DNA of 64,000 bases, from the NCBI GenBank assembly GCA_030248215.1, contig JASANG010002156.1, positions 124,001 through 188,000 on the forward strand, written 5' to 3'. Both the position numbers and the translations under genes were made by a program. Positions within the stretch are counted from its first letter, which is position 1. Every line of letters begins with the position of its first letter. Shown here one piece after another: positions 54,557 through 64,000 of the stretch. The notes below the pieces were generated by a model. The model saw nothing but the letters and a program-made list of their open reading frames with translations. It was not told where the DNA came from and searched no databases. Origin of the DNA: Enoplolaimus lenunculus. Lineage: Eukaryota; Nematoda; Enoplea; Enoplida; Thoracostomopsidae.

Positions 54557-56006
54557 CTGGAATTAGAAATATTTATAATTTAAAATAATCAATTCAGTAA
54601 ATATTACATTAAAACTCTTTTTTGCTTACATTTTCTTTTCTTTGTTTATCTTTCTGTTGTTAGTTTGAATTAACTCAACGTCTATAGACACTTGCCAAAC
54701 GGACGACTGCTTAAATGCGACAATTACTTAAACGACAATTAGCAACATGCGTCAATTTTAGTTCAGCTTTTTGACAATAGTAAATTTTCCACACTGCAAA
54801 AAATGGTGAGTCAAATTGACTCTCTCCGAAATAGGCTTTTCCGACTACACAAACTGAGTCAAAATTCGACTCCACCACAGTCAAATTCGATTCCCTGAAT
54901 CGCTCAGTGAGCCGAATTTGGCACTGGCGGAGTCAAATTCGGCTATGTTTGTGCAGTCAGAAAAAGCCTATTTCGGAGAGAGTCAGTTTGACTCACTATT
55001 TTTTAAAGTGCACCAGTGAGCCAAACATACATTGCTTGCGACCCTTTTCAATGGCTAGAGTTCTGCTCAGAACCCCTTAACTTTTGGTTGAGGAAACTCC
55101 GCCAAAAAAGTATCTGTCGTTGGCGACAAAATCATTTTACAAAATACTAAAAGCGATTTTTTTAGAAATTTGAACACAAAAAATGCGTCTGACTACACGC
55201 TCGCTTCGGTCGCGTCGAGCACTTTTCTTGTACTGGTGTTCATGTGGTGAATGCTTCGACTCGGCCAACATCACTTTGGTGTGGTATTATCCCAGGATCA
55301 ACACGAAACCGTTTTAGTTATTGTTGAAAAAATATAATCAGCCTCGTTTGTTACCTTCTTGGCTTGACGCTTCCGTTCGCATCTTGTATTCGAACGTCGC
55401 TTACAGCATTAGCCAGCATCGCACAACTTGTGAGCTCCAAATTTGCCACTCTTTTCAATGGTGCTTCGTTGAAAGTTCTGTTGAGCTGAACGGTGTTTGG
55501 TAGGACATCCACTGGTGACTGTGGTTGCGTTAAACTTGACGACGATGAACTGAAATCACGTGATTTTGACGAGTTTAACGAATAAAAATTCCGCGATTTT
55601 GACGTATCGAAAGCGTTAAAATCATGTGATTTCAGCGTGTCAGGTATTAAACCGGATGATATGCCGCTAAATTTGTGTACCGGAACCGGTAGTTTTAATG
55701 ATGAATGAGAATACGAAAAATGATTTTCTGGAGTTGAATATTTGCCGTACGCCGCCGTCGTCAAATCATACTTGGTTCCGGTTCCGGAATTCAAATCAGG
55801 TTTACTGGGAATTGCCGGTTTTTGGATTATAAAGGCGTTGTTGGAAGGAATAAGTGATGTTGAGGTAAACGGAATTGCATCTTGCGATGTTGAATCTAAT
55901 AAACGTGAATTAGTTGCGCTTGTTACTGTTGTAGCGTTGAATCGTACGGGTACTGTTTGTGTTGTAATCGTATGCAGTGTTGCTGTTGGTGCTGGAGTTT
56001 CTGATT

Positions 56007-56038
<32 letters not shown>

Positions 56039-59000
56039 GGCAGCGGTTCTGGTATTTTGTTTGATGTTATTGGTGCTGTTCCTTCTATTGCTGCTCGAGG
56101 TGGTGTTGACGGTAAATATAGTGTTGTTGTTGTTGTTGTTGTTGTTTTTGTTGTTGGTGTTGTTGTCGTTGTTGTTGGTGTTGTTGTTGGTGGTGGTGTT
56201 GTTGTTGGTGATGTTGCTGTTGTTGTCGCCGTTGTTGTTGCACCTACCGAATATGATGTTACTGCGTTTGCAGAAATTGGCGTTACTGTAACCGCTCCTG
56301 TTCGTCTTGGCGTTGCTGCAACTGATGTAGTGTTTATTGAATGTAAATTTGCCGTAGGCAGAATTGAAACACCAGAAACAGACGTTGTCGGACTCGCCAA
56401 ACTGATTTTTGATAGGTTTTGAAACGAAAGTTGTCTAAAAGTGAAACGGTAACAATATACACAAATGGATTTTTACTGATTATAGCATTTTTCAAATGCT
56501 AGTGGTATCCTTAAACATTCAGAGTGGTCAGAAAATGTTAAACTACGGAAAATATTCGATTATGACGTATTATTTCAACAGATAAACCCGGAAGTAGAAA
56601 CATAGTCAAACCTAGCGTTTATTCAATTTTGCAGATGTGATTGGTTGTGCAATTATAATTGCTTTTCGAGCAAAACTAAAACGTGCAAGTTGCAACTGCA
56701 AATTCCCGTTGTTAGTAAATTAGCAGGTGTCAATAAGAGATTTTGGTAGTTCTAAACATTAAAGTATTGGTATAGCGAAGGTTACAAGGTTAACCAATGA
56801 CAATTTTAAAGTTTCCCACTCGTTGAACCCAAAAAAACTGGTCATGTTCGGTGGCATAATTGAATAAGTACCATGAGAACAATGAAGGTGTATGACAGTT
56901 GGCGTCAGAAACTTCCTGGATGATTCAATTTGACGTCTCTTACTTGATATCAGAGAACAATTTCGATCGCGAGTGTTGTGTCACCGTGTGGTCTTCGGTA
57001 AAACTTGTTGTCTGAAACAAAATCAGTACAGACTGAATTCAAAATTGTGAGCACATTTTGCAGTTTGTTCCTGCTCTGCATGGAATTTCGAATTCGTTGC
57101 AGTTGAAAACCTATCACTGAGTGGCACATACATCAAAAATACATGGTTGCAGTATTTAACCGTGTAAACAGTCGGGCCCTGGCCGTAGCCAGAGCGGGAC
57201 CTCAACCTCCTGGAACAGTTTTGCCACCCCTACAAAATTTTCAACCTTACTTGTAAGTCATCCACAACCCCTGTATGCGTTCCTGATCAACGTTTAGCCC
57301 CCTATCAATGTGATCTGGCTACGGTCCTGTTAACAGTGTGAACGCGATATTTGCTTTAATTTAGGTGCAAGAGGAACCAGAGGTTATTTAAGGATACCCT
57401 AGCACCTGGACTTTTTGTACTTCCAATTACCCTAACACTTTGCACAAAGTTAGCTGTGCCAGGAGATCGGGTAGACCAAAATCACTTCTGGTTCCGTTTA
57501 CTCCTAAATTAAACCGAGTATAGCATATAAGAAGACCTCAAACTGTTGACAACGTCGGTGCCAACTGAAACTTAGATCAAACTATAGTTGAACCTCGACG
57601 GCATTTTATGAATGACACAATTCAAAACTAATAGAAAACATACACCGAATTTGAATAATACAGCATCAAAGCTAATCTGGTAGTAAATCGGCTTACCAAA
57701 CTTTCGGGTAATTTCGGCGTGCGCTGCGTGAAAGATCTGAAAAAACATCAAACGCCAATGTCATTTGGTTCAAATCACTGAGGTCACCGTTTATCACTTT
57801 AATGCTTGTCACATTCAGAGTACAGTTTTATGGCCCATGTTAACCTCACTGCCGTCCCAAAAATCGGTACTATTTAACGATTTCAAGGTGCTACACCAGA
57901 TGAGACTTCAAGATTGGGATATGGTCGAAGGTAGGATTTTGAGATTTCGGGATATTATGATCGAAGGTAGGATTTCGGTAAATGGTCCGTTTGGGTTTCG
58001 GGATATAGTCGAAGGTAAAATTTTGGGATTTCGTGATAAAGGTCGAAAGTAGGATTTTGAAATTCGGGATTTTGTTGAAAGTAGGATTATTGAATTTCGA
58101 AATATACCTTGTTGACGGTGCCATTTTGGGGGTTTTTTTGTAATCCGTACACTTGGGTTAAACCAAAGTTTTGTGTTAAAATTTGAGCTATATCCTCACC
58201 AGTGTGTAGGACTTATCACTAGTCAGTATATACTAGCATAATACCAGCCAATCAAAGTCTATTGCAATCGAACCGCTTTGCGCTACAAACACATTCTACA
58301 GTTGTGTAGAATATTATCTTTATTCTGTGCAGTTCGCTTGTTTGGAAAACCTATCTCTATCTGGATTGACAATACAGTGTTTGCTTAACACTTCCACCTA
58401 AAAGTTCTTGGTACTGTTTTAGTTTAAATTTTCTGCGGACACCCTTGTTCATAATATTTAGATAGGTTCCGAACAGAGTGCAAGCGGAGGTGAAAAATAC
58501 CGGAGCCGCAGGTCAACAAAACTTGCCGGAGTCGGAGGTGAAGCGAAATTAGGCAGTAAAATGATAGTTAATTAGTTAATTTCAGCCAATATCTGCAATA
58601 TGTTGTTGTAAGCTGTTTGGTTTTACGCTAATTTTCTGCGAAATTTCGGAAAATCCGGAAAATCGTGACAAAAGTGAAACGCAACGCGCTAAACAGATAA
58701 AGTTTGCAAAATTATGCAAAATTTTACTACCGAAATTGCCGGAACCTCCGGATAAAATTCTACCGAAGCCGGATCCGGAGGCCGATTTTCTGCCTGAGCC
58801 GGACCTTCGGTTGTACCCTGGTTCTTAATTCTGAATTTAAAAAAATAATATAAGATTTGAAAACTAACGTCAGAAACGTATTTTTACGTTCTAGAAACAC
58901 TTTGGCATGAGTTGCAGGAAACCAGCCACGCCTAAAAAATAACATAAAAAAACACCACTGAGTATTAAGGGTTATGCTATACTATTGTTGACGTCCCGCG

Positions 59001-62000
59001 CCGTCCGACAGCCGTTCGGCGCCGTCCGTCACCGTCCGTCAACTGTGCGGTATCATACGTGAATAATTTGCGTACAACCCCGCACTGTGACGTACGGTGA
59101 CGGACGGCGTCGTACCAGTGGCAGACGGTGACGAACAGCGCCGTACGAGTGACGGACGGCGCCGGGCGTCAAGTATGGCGCAACCCATAGGGTTGCGCTA
59201 AATTAGCTGCGTGCCGCCGGATGTGGTAACACAGATTTTGCCTATATTTTATTAGCAACGCATATCGGCATGCGGCTGCATCCGGCACAGTTGCGCAACC
59301 CTAAAGGTTGTGCTGTACTGTTTTAACATGCGGCGCCAACCGGCACCGTCCGTCACCGTGCGGTGCTGTCCGTCAGCGTGCGGTGTCGTAAGCAAATAAC
59401 TCACGTACGATAACGTATGGTAACAGACGGTGATGGACGGTGCCGTACGGTAGACAGACGGCGCCGTACGGGTGACCATATTCCGTGCCACCGCCGCAAG
59501 CGGAAGGGGTTTCGATCGCGGTCGGTCCAATATTTCATCGCCAAATGCACAGCTCTATATTGCGTTCGCTTTCAGGTCTTAGTTGGGTGATAGACATTGC
59601 TGCGCGTTGCAGTGGTGGACGACTCGGTAATCACCCACGGTGGCAGCTGGGTACGCTGACAGAATTGCGTACCGTGTGGGTGCATGTCGCACAAGGTTCG
59701 GTGTGGGTGGCTATCGAGCCTTGCTCTACCAGGCTCAACGGTCGAGCAGTACACGTGATATCATAGCTGGGGCAGTGGGCTGGAGATCGGTGCTGTCGCA
59801 CACAGTCCTTGTACCTGAGTAGTGGACGCCATACAGCCGTGTTACAAGATTTTATTGCGACAAAAGCGGAAATATATTATATTTTAAATGATCTTGACTC
59901 TATCAGTTATGGGAATAAATGCGGAAAATTTTTCATGGTTTTCGTAAATATCAAAAACGTTTTTTTTATTTTTAGTGCGCAAAAGGGCACACGCTTACCC
60001 GGCGGATGAGTCAGATACGCAACACAAACCTAACAATGGCATGCAGCATGCACATACACGTTAGGCAAAGCTCTTGGTACCTATACGCTTTCGCTCGCAT
60101 TTAAGGCCAAGCCTAATAGACATAGGCAAATGTTTTCCTAAACGTATCCCTGCGCCTAAACATAAATGCTATGAGAAAGTGTACAAGAGCCATCAGTGTC
60201 TATAGCTCTTGGACAACATCGAATGGTCAGTGCCGCAATAAGCATGCATGCCCGTAGCTGGCTCACCTTGCTAGGTTGGACTAAAAAATTTTCAGGAGGG
60301 GCACATACATGGGTTTTCGTTGACTTACCAGTAAAGTTGAAAATTTTCCAGGGGGGGGGGGCAAAAACTTTTCCGGGGCGGAAAAATAATACCTTGTTGT
60401 TCTCATATTGATTCCATAACGCCAACCAGTCGGCTCTTCTTTGATCACATGGATTAAGTCACCGGCATCAAACGATAATTGCTGTTCTCCCATCGGATTG
60501 GAACCATATGGAGCGGTGTCTTTGTAGCACTGTTGCGCTTCGACGTATTGACCAGTCGAAGGTATGACAGCCGGTTTAGGGCCTGTAGAGACAAAGGTGT
60601 ATTAATGCAAAGCTTGTATTTTGCTGCTGCAATTAGTGCTATGGACACGTACGAGAAATACAAATGTAAAATACCACGAGGGATGATAATAAAAGTGTAT
60701 ATATGCAGTTTTAAAAGGTTTGAAACAACCAATTTTGGAAATATATATCGCATTGGGCCAACAGAAAAAAACTGAGACAAACATTGTTCATTACTGGAAT
60801 TAACCAAGGCACAATAAAAAAACAAATTATGCGGTGTTCACAATAATTTTGTCAACTGTGTCCGACTTGGAGCGATCGTTGTTAATTCGACGAGCTGGTG
60901 TAAATATCTCATACTTGCACGGAAAGTCGCGTTATAACTATAATACGTTAAAGGTCATGAGACACACGACAAACAATAAATAAAAACAATTATTCATTAC
61001 TAGAATTTAAAGTTACTGGCACGCGTTCACTTGACGGACTGTTTACGCGCTGAAGAGTTGCATTTGGCGGCGAACACGATGTTGCTCCAAGTCGCACTGA
61101 TACTGGCGATCCGTGCTGAACGTTGACAAACGTCGGCCGCTTGTGGCCTTGTTTGTTGATCGGAGATGTCAATTGTCGAATTGGCGACGCCTATGGAAAA
61201 TAAATCAATTTCTCTCGGTTACCATATATTTAGTAACGGAAGTAACTTTTAAATAATGTTTACTTGGTCAAGGTTTGCATTGTCTTCTCTTGTTACGGTC
61301 CAGTTACACCCGGGCGCGTAGCCAAAGGGGGCCAGGGGGCTCAGCCACCCAGAAAGAATTTCGGCCACCCTAGAAAATTTTCAACTTTGATTGCAAGTCA
61401 TGGAATACCCTTGTATGCCCCTCCTGAAAAATTGTTAGCTCCCTAGTAAGGTGGACTGACAAATTGTTAGCCCTCTAGTAAGGTAAGCTGCCAGCGGACC
61501 TAATTACACCACTGTCCTTAACACTCATGACTTACAAGTCCTTAAACCAGATATTCTGATAGATGTGCGAAAACAAATAACCTGATATAGGGTCTAGGCC
61601 CATGTTTTATTCTGAGGGACGTTACGTTTAGCGGTGGGGCAGCAATAGACCCGTAGTGTAACGGCACATTTCTGCACCTTCGTGTGTGATAGGTCTGTTG
61701 GACAAGTTGGGCCAACGGTTTAGCCAGGTGGGTCGGGACAGCCGGTACAACTTCGATTACGTTACCATTGGCTCGGTAAGGACAGCTTCAGATCTGCGAG
61801 ACTAGGCTTTGGTTATGGCTTAGGATTTGGGCCTATTGCTGTCTCGCGGGTAAATGGGACACTCCTCAAAGTAACATTGGCTTGGATAAACAATCGACAA
61901 GATCGGCCAGCGTCAATACTATATCCGATACCCATCATTCAGGGTCGGTCTTAACGATCCCTCGAACATTTCAGTTAAGGAAAACCATCAAGATTAGGAG

Positions 62001-63251
62001 CCCCTCGAATTTGAAAGTTTACCGTGAGATTTAATATAAATATTCCTCTGATGCGTCTCTCATTTCGCTCGCGAGGTATTCTTTATTATGGTAACTAAAT
62101 TTGTTCCACCAGTTTTAGTCCGAAATAAAATTATCTACTGGAACTGATACAAAACAGCGCACCATGAAATTTCCATGATATCATCTGTCGACCCCCGTAA
62201 TTTTGATTTTGGGCGAAACCCACCCCCACCGCCTTTGCAAGATGTTGAAAACACTTTGGGTAGGTTCCGTCATCCGGCACCATTTCGACTTCTTAAACAT
62301 ACTTTATACACCCACTTACCACCGGATGTTGTTCTAGTCGTGCATTTCCGGATATCGGGATATCGCCGTTTCCTGGTTTAGGGCGAAATGTGGCACATTC
62401 TTGCGAAACGACACCGTTCAATTTGACGCTATGGTACCGGACTAGCGGATTTGATCGGTTTAGTGTTGCAGTATATCCTTGGTGAACGTTTTGGTTTGAA
62501 GTCTAAAACGGATTTACGAAATAAACAAATCAAGGTGAAATTGAAATTTTTTCAATTTTATGTCTCTGAACTCGTCTGTTGTGTGTAGCAGTGCAACTAA
62601 TAATAGAGTAACAAAGTTGAGGTTAACACACCGAAGCTCAAATTAATATCCATGCCAGATTGCGAAACGCACAAATATATTGTAACTAAGGATTACGGTA
62701 TACTCGCCGCGCGTCGCCACGCATCGCCACGCGTCACGTCAAAAAATAATTTTTAAAAAACGTGAAATTTAGTTTCATTTGTGACGTGTGGTAATCGACG
62801 GGTGCCGTGAGGCCCGAACGGCCTTTACGCAGCACAGAAAAGTATAACGCGACATTAAATTTCCTACTCCAGCTATAAATCTTTAAACCCTCTCCAGTAA
62901 CAATTCACGGCTGGCAAGTATGTCGTTGAGTACCTTCAGCATAGTCAAAGGCTTGATTTGATTGGCCCCATTGCGGCCAGGAAGATAATTAATCGACGGG
63001 GCTCGGCCAATTGTTGCAATTCTAGTTTTCGTTGAGTCTCGAGCTGAGCTGGGCAGCTGAGCTTGCTCACTTCGATGAACAGTCCCAGGAGTCCTTTGAG
63101 TTGACTCAGGGCTGCTTAACGATAACGATCGTGTCCGCTCATCTTGGCGAGTTTTGCTGCTATTCCGGTATCGTTGTTGTACTGAAACGCTGGATGGGGT
63201 ACTGTAGGCGTTGACAGAAATCGGATACGCAGAAGATTGGAGTGAAGTTTT
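54028..63251 (-). CDS. BAIAP2-like: BAIAP2/IRSp53-like SH3 protein, 3' part of a multi-exon gene
   Basis: Eight minus-strand exons join with matching phases to an open frame of 825 residues and a stop; the 5' end is beyond the window. Residues about 185-235 form an SH3 domain with GSNPMGEQQLSFDAGDLIHV, then GWRYGIN and RRGWFPATHAKVF. The GSN..LSF.GD...GW.YG..RGWFP pattern is that of BAIAP2, IRTKS and relatives, adaptors that link Rac and Cdc42 to WAVE, Eps8 and VASP at curved membranes. Before SH3 lies a Ser/Thr-rich basic linker; after it comes a long Thr-rich tail with TTTT runs, SKSRDF repeats and many potential Asn-linked sites. The I-BAR domain should lie upstream. Other SH3 families lack this spacing, but without I-BAR the name stays provisional. 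Confidence 0.8.
54792..55010. mobile_element. palindromic MITE
   Basis: A 219-bp element has about 62-bp inverted ends (CACTGCAAAAAATGGTGAGT and its inverse) that fold almost completely. GAGTCAAATTGACTC words repeat inside. It lies in the last intron of the SH3 gene. No target duplication was identified. Confidence 0.8.
55355..56434 (-). CDS. BAIAP2-like: SH3 gene exon 7, Thr-rich tail
   Basis: The acceptor is CACTTTTAG and the donor AGAAG|GTAACA. It encodes QLSFQNLSKISLASPTTSVS, then about 90 residues of near-pure Thr from ACA repeats. A Ser-rich part with three SKSRxF-type repeats (near 55540-55640) and ANLELTSCAML follow. Low-complexity Thr resembles mucin tails, but this is an intracellular adaptor family, so glycosylation is not implied. 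Confidence 0.85.
56944..57011 (-). CDS. BAIAP2-like: SH3 gene exon 6
   Basis: The acceptor is TTGTTTCAG and the donor ATCAA|GTAAGA. It encodes TTSFTEDHTVTQHSRSKLFS. Only this frame is open, and it leaves phase 2, which the next exon completes. Confidence 0.8.
57183..57324. mobile_element. short MITE with CCGTAGCCAGA ends
   Basis: It starts CCGTAGCCAGAGC and ends GATCTGGCTACGG. The interior (AAAATTTTCAACCTTACTTG) recurs near 61370, where a truncated relative starts CGCGTAGCCAAAGG. It lies in an intron of the SH3 gene. Confidence 0.65.
57697..57736 (-). CDS. BAIAP2-like: SH3 gene exon 5, 40 bases
   Basis: A micro-exon lies between TTTTTTCAG and TTTG|GTAAGC. It encodes SFTQRTPKLPESL. Strong splice sites and phase 2 in, 0 out make it fit; no domain is present. 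Confidence 0.75.
57913..58105. repeat. degenerate minisatellite of about 35 bp
   Basis: GGTCGAAGGTAGGATTTTG-type units repeat about six times with variation, in the intron between exons 4 and 5 of the SH3 gene. Confidence 0.7.
58487..58827. mobile_element. CCGG-rich element, complete copy
   Basis: It begins GTGCAAGCGGAGGTGAAAAA and ends GGACCTTCGGTTGTACCCTG. The ends are imperfectly inverted, and GGAGCCG-type words mirror each other. Its two halves match 30065-30310 and 33690-33870. Confidence 0.6.
58869..58931 (-). CDS. BAIAP2-like: SH3 gene exon 4, end of SH3
   Basis: The acceptor is ATTTTTTAG and the donor CTGAC|GTTAGT. The 63 bases encode RGWFPATHAKVFLERKNTFL, the SH3 GWFP strand and 3-10 helix. 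The phase completes AGG with the previous exon, so SH3 is split by an intron of about 1.46 kb. Confidence 0.85.
58990..59170. mobile_element. GC-rich palindromic element, copy A
   Basis: Ends GACGTCCCGCGCCGTCC and its inverse GGCGCCGGGCGTC bound clusters of CCGTCCGTCACCG and CGGTGACGGACGG. The GC content is far above its surroundings. No ORF is present. Confidence 0.6.
59178..59198. repeat. perfect 9-bp hairpin GCGCAACCC
   Basis: GCGCAACCC-ATA-GGGTTGCGC lies between the two GC-rich palindromic elements. A second, weaker form is at 59293-59313. Confidence 0.9.
59328..59474. mobile_element. GC-rich palindromic element, copy B
   Basis: CGGCACCGTCCGTCACCG words on the left mirror GGTGATGGACGGTGCCG on the right. 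It is shorter than copy A and diverged from it. Confidence 0.55.
60393..60582 (-). CDS. BAIAP2-like: SH3 gene exon 3, first part of SH3
   Basis: The acceptor is TCTCTACAG and the donor ACAAG|GTATTA. It carries PKPAVIPSTGQYVEAQQCYK, then GEQQLSFDAGDLIHVIKEEP and TGWRYGINM. ALYDY is replaced by CYKDTAPY, as in the divergent BAIAP2 family. The intron after it holds a long G-rich run (60350-60361). Confidence 0.88.
61001..61190 (-). CDS. BAIAP2-like: SH3 gene exon 2 of window
   Basis: The acceptor is TTTCCATAG and the donor AATTCTA|GTAATG. It encodes ASPIRQLTSPINKQGHKRPT and onward to PVTLNS, leaving phase 1. Repeated SPI and TSPINK words suggest phosphorylation. Confidence 0.78.
62934..63251 (-). 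CDS. BAIAP2-like: SH3 gene exon 1 of window
   Basis: The acceptor is TGATTTCAG and the donor CTGAAG|GTACTC. The 106 codons start KTSLQSSAYPISVNAY and end IKPLTMLK. It is Ser/Arg-rich linker, with TRSLSLSSPES a likely kinase target. It has no usable start codon, so it is internal. Confidence 0.7.
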
Positions 63252-64000
63252 CTGAAATCATTAACCAACGACTAAAAACTAGCATGTAGCCTGTAGTTTT
63301 TTTGATAAAATTAACTTCTCATTTATGGTGAAAGGATGCTTAATAATATATTTAGCCATTTGGGATTACTTTTCAAATTTATCATACTTCATCAGCGGGA
63401 TTTTCTAAAAACATGGCTCAAACTACGATTAATGCGAAGCCAAAAAACAGACGAACGATGACGTCATAGACCCCTCTGAAGGTTTCGAAAAAAACTTCAT
63501 TCCGGATATTGCGTTAGAAAATGTCAATTGAAAACAGGTGTATATTATAAAAACATATACATTGGTGTGGTTTGTGGCAGCCTTCCAAACCCAAAATCAC
63601 GGCAACGCTCTTTAATAGTTGAAACCCTACTTGTGAAGGGATTTTCAGAATCAAAGCCTTATACCAGTTTGTAGAAATGACAGTGTAAAGCATAGTGACT
63701 TTGATCTCGGCGTATCAGTAATTTCAACTTTTCATTTCACATAATATTTTAGCTAAACACTATCATAAACCATAGGCGCAAATAGCTTCCTATCCTTAGA
63801 ACAGGATTAGAACTGGACCGTACTTTAGTCTAACCTGATTGTGTGGCACCGATCCAGCGGGTAACAAATCAGGACACCGGCATTCTTCGGACCATTTACC
63901 TATTCGTTTGTCCAAAATCAATGTTTGCTTAAAATATTAACAAAATTGAACTAAAAACTTGAAACGTTTGTTCAACGCGCCTTAAATACACTTAAATATT

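Noticed and set aside
55190-55220. CGCTCGCTTCGGTCGC word as a regulatory hairpin
   Set aside because: Similar GCTCGCTACGCTCGC words occur near 36170 and 62060 and are common repeat debris; no further structure was seen.
55742-56422. Val-rich plus-strand frame of 226 residues
   Set aside because: It is the antisense of the Thr-rich exon, which has matching splice phases on the minus strand.
59485-59766. Possible plus-strand gene with Trp/Val-rich text
   Set aside because: It lies in an SH3-gene intron beside GC-rich palindromes, has no known domain or splice support, and fits chance in GC-rich DNA.

Overview
The window comes from an animal nuclear genome. Its genes are split by many GT-AG introns, intergenic DNA is AT-rich and crowded with small transposon-derived repeats, and (CAA)n microsatellites have grown inside exons. 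Degenerate tracts of the hexamer CTAAGC (TTAGGC on the other strand) occur throughout. TTAGGC is the nematode telomere unit, so a nematode is my best guess; this is inference, since nothing else fixes the phylum.

Bases 1-24888 (+) hold the C-terminal part of one very long gene, a KMT2C/D (MLL3/4, Trithorax-related) histone H3K4 methyltransferase. I placed 23 exons with matching splice phases, plus one weaker candidate. In order they carry low-complexity sequence, two tandem HMG boxes (one is usual), polyGln and polyAsn tracts, a KMT2 coiled coil, an extended PHD finger, FYRN and FYRC, a WDR5-binding Win motif, SET and post-SET. The introns are full of MITE-like elements and microsatellites.

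Bases 24889-34527 are gene-poor. They hold a 52-bp satellite, a 32-bp minisatellite, two copies of a tRNA-derived SINE, a tRNA-Ala-like sequence, an 18-bp minisatellite and a foldback element of about 2.2 kb. An intronless KTI12 gene (+) lies at 34528-35469. A dense cluster of nested MITEs follows (36677-38494), then an intronless gene (-) for a secreted coiled-coil protein of unknown function (39644-40639).

Bases 44200-52720 are a Ty3/mdg4-type LTR retrotransposon, a broken fossil with two LTRs of about 1.03 kb. Its leader carries 142-bp tandem repeats, and each LTR carries four hairpins with matched base changes.

Bases 54028-63251 (-) hold the 3' part of a second multi-exon gene. It encodes an SH3 domain close to that of BAIAP2/IRSp53 (an I-BAR actin and membrane regulator), followed by a long Thr/Ser-rich tail. 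Eight exons join in frame to 825 residues, and the 5' end lies beyond the window.

The genes do not form an operon or an obvious pathway. They are a chromatin writer, a translation and tRNA-modification factor, a secreted protein and a cytoskeletal adaptor, separated by repeats.
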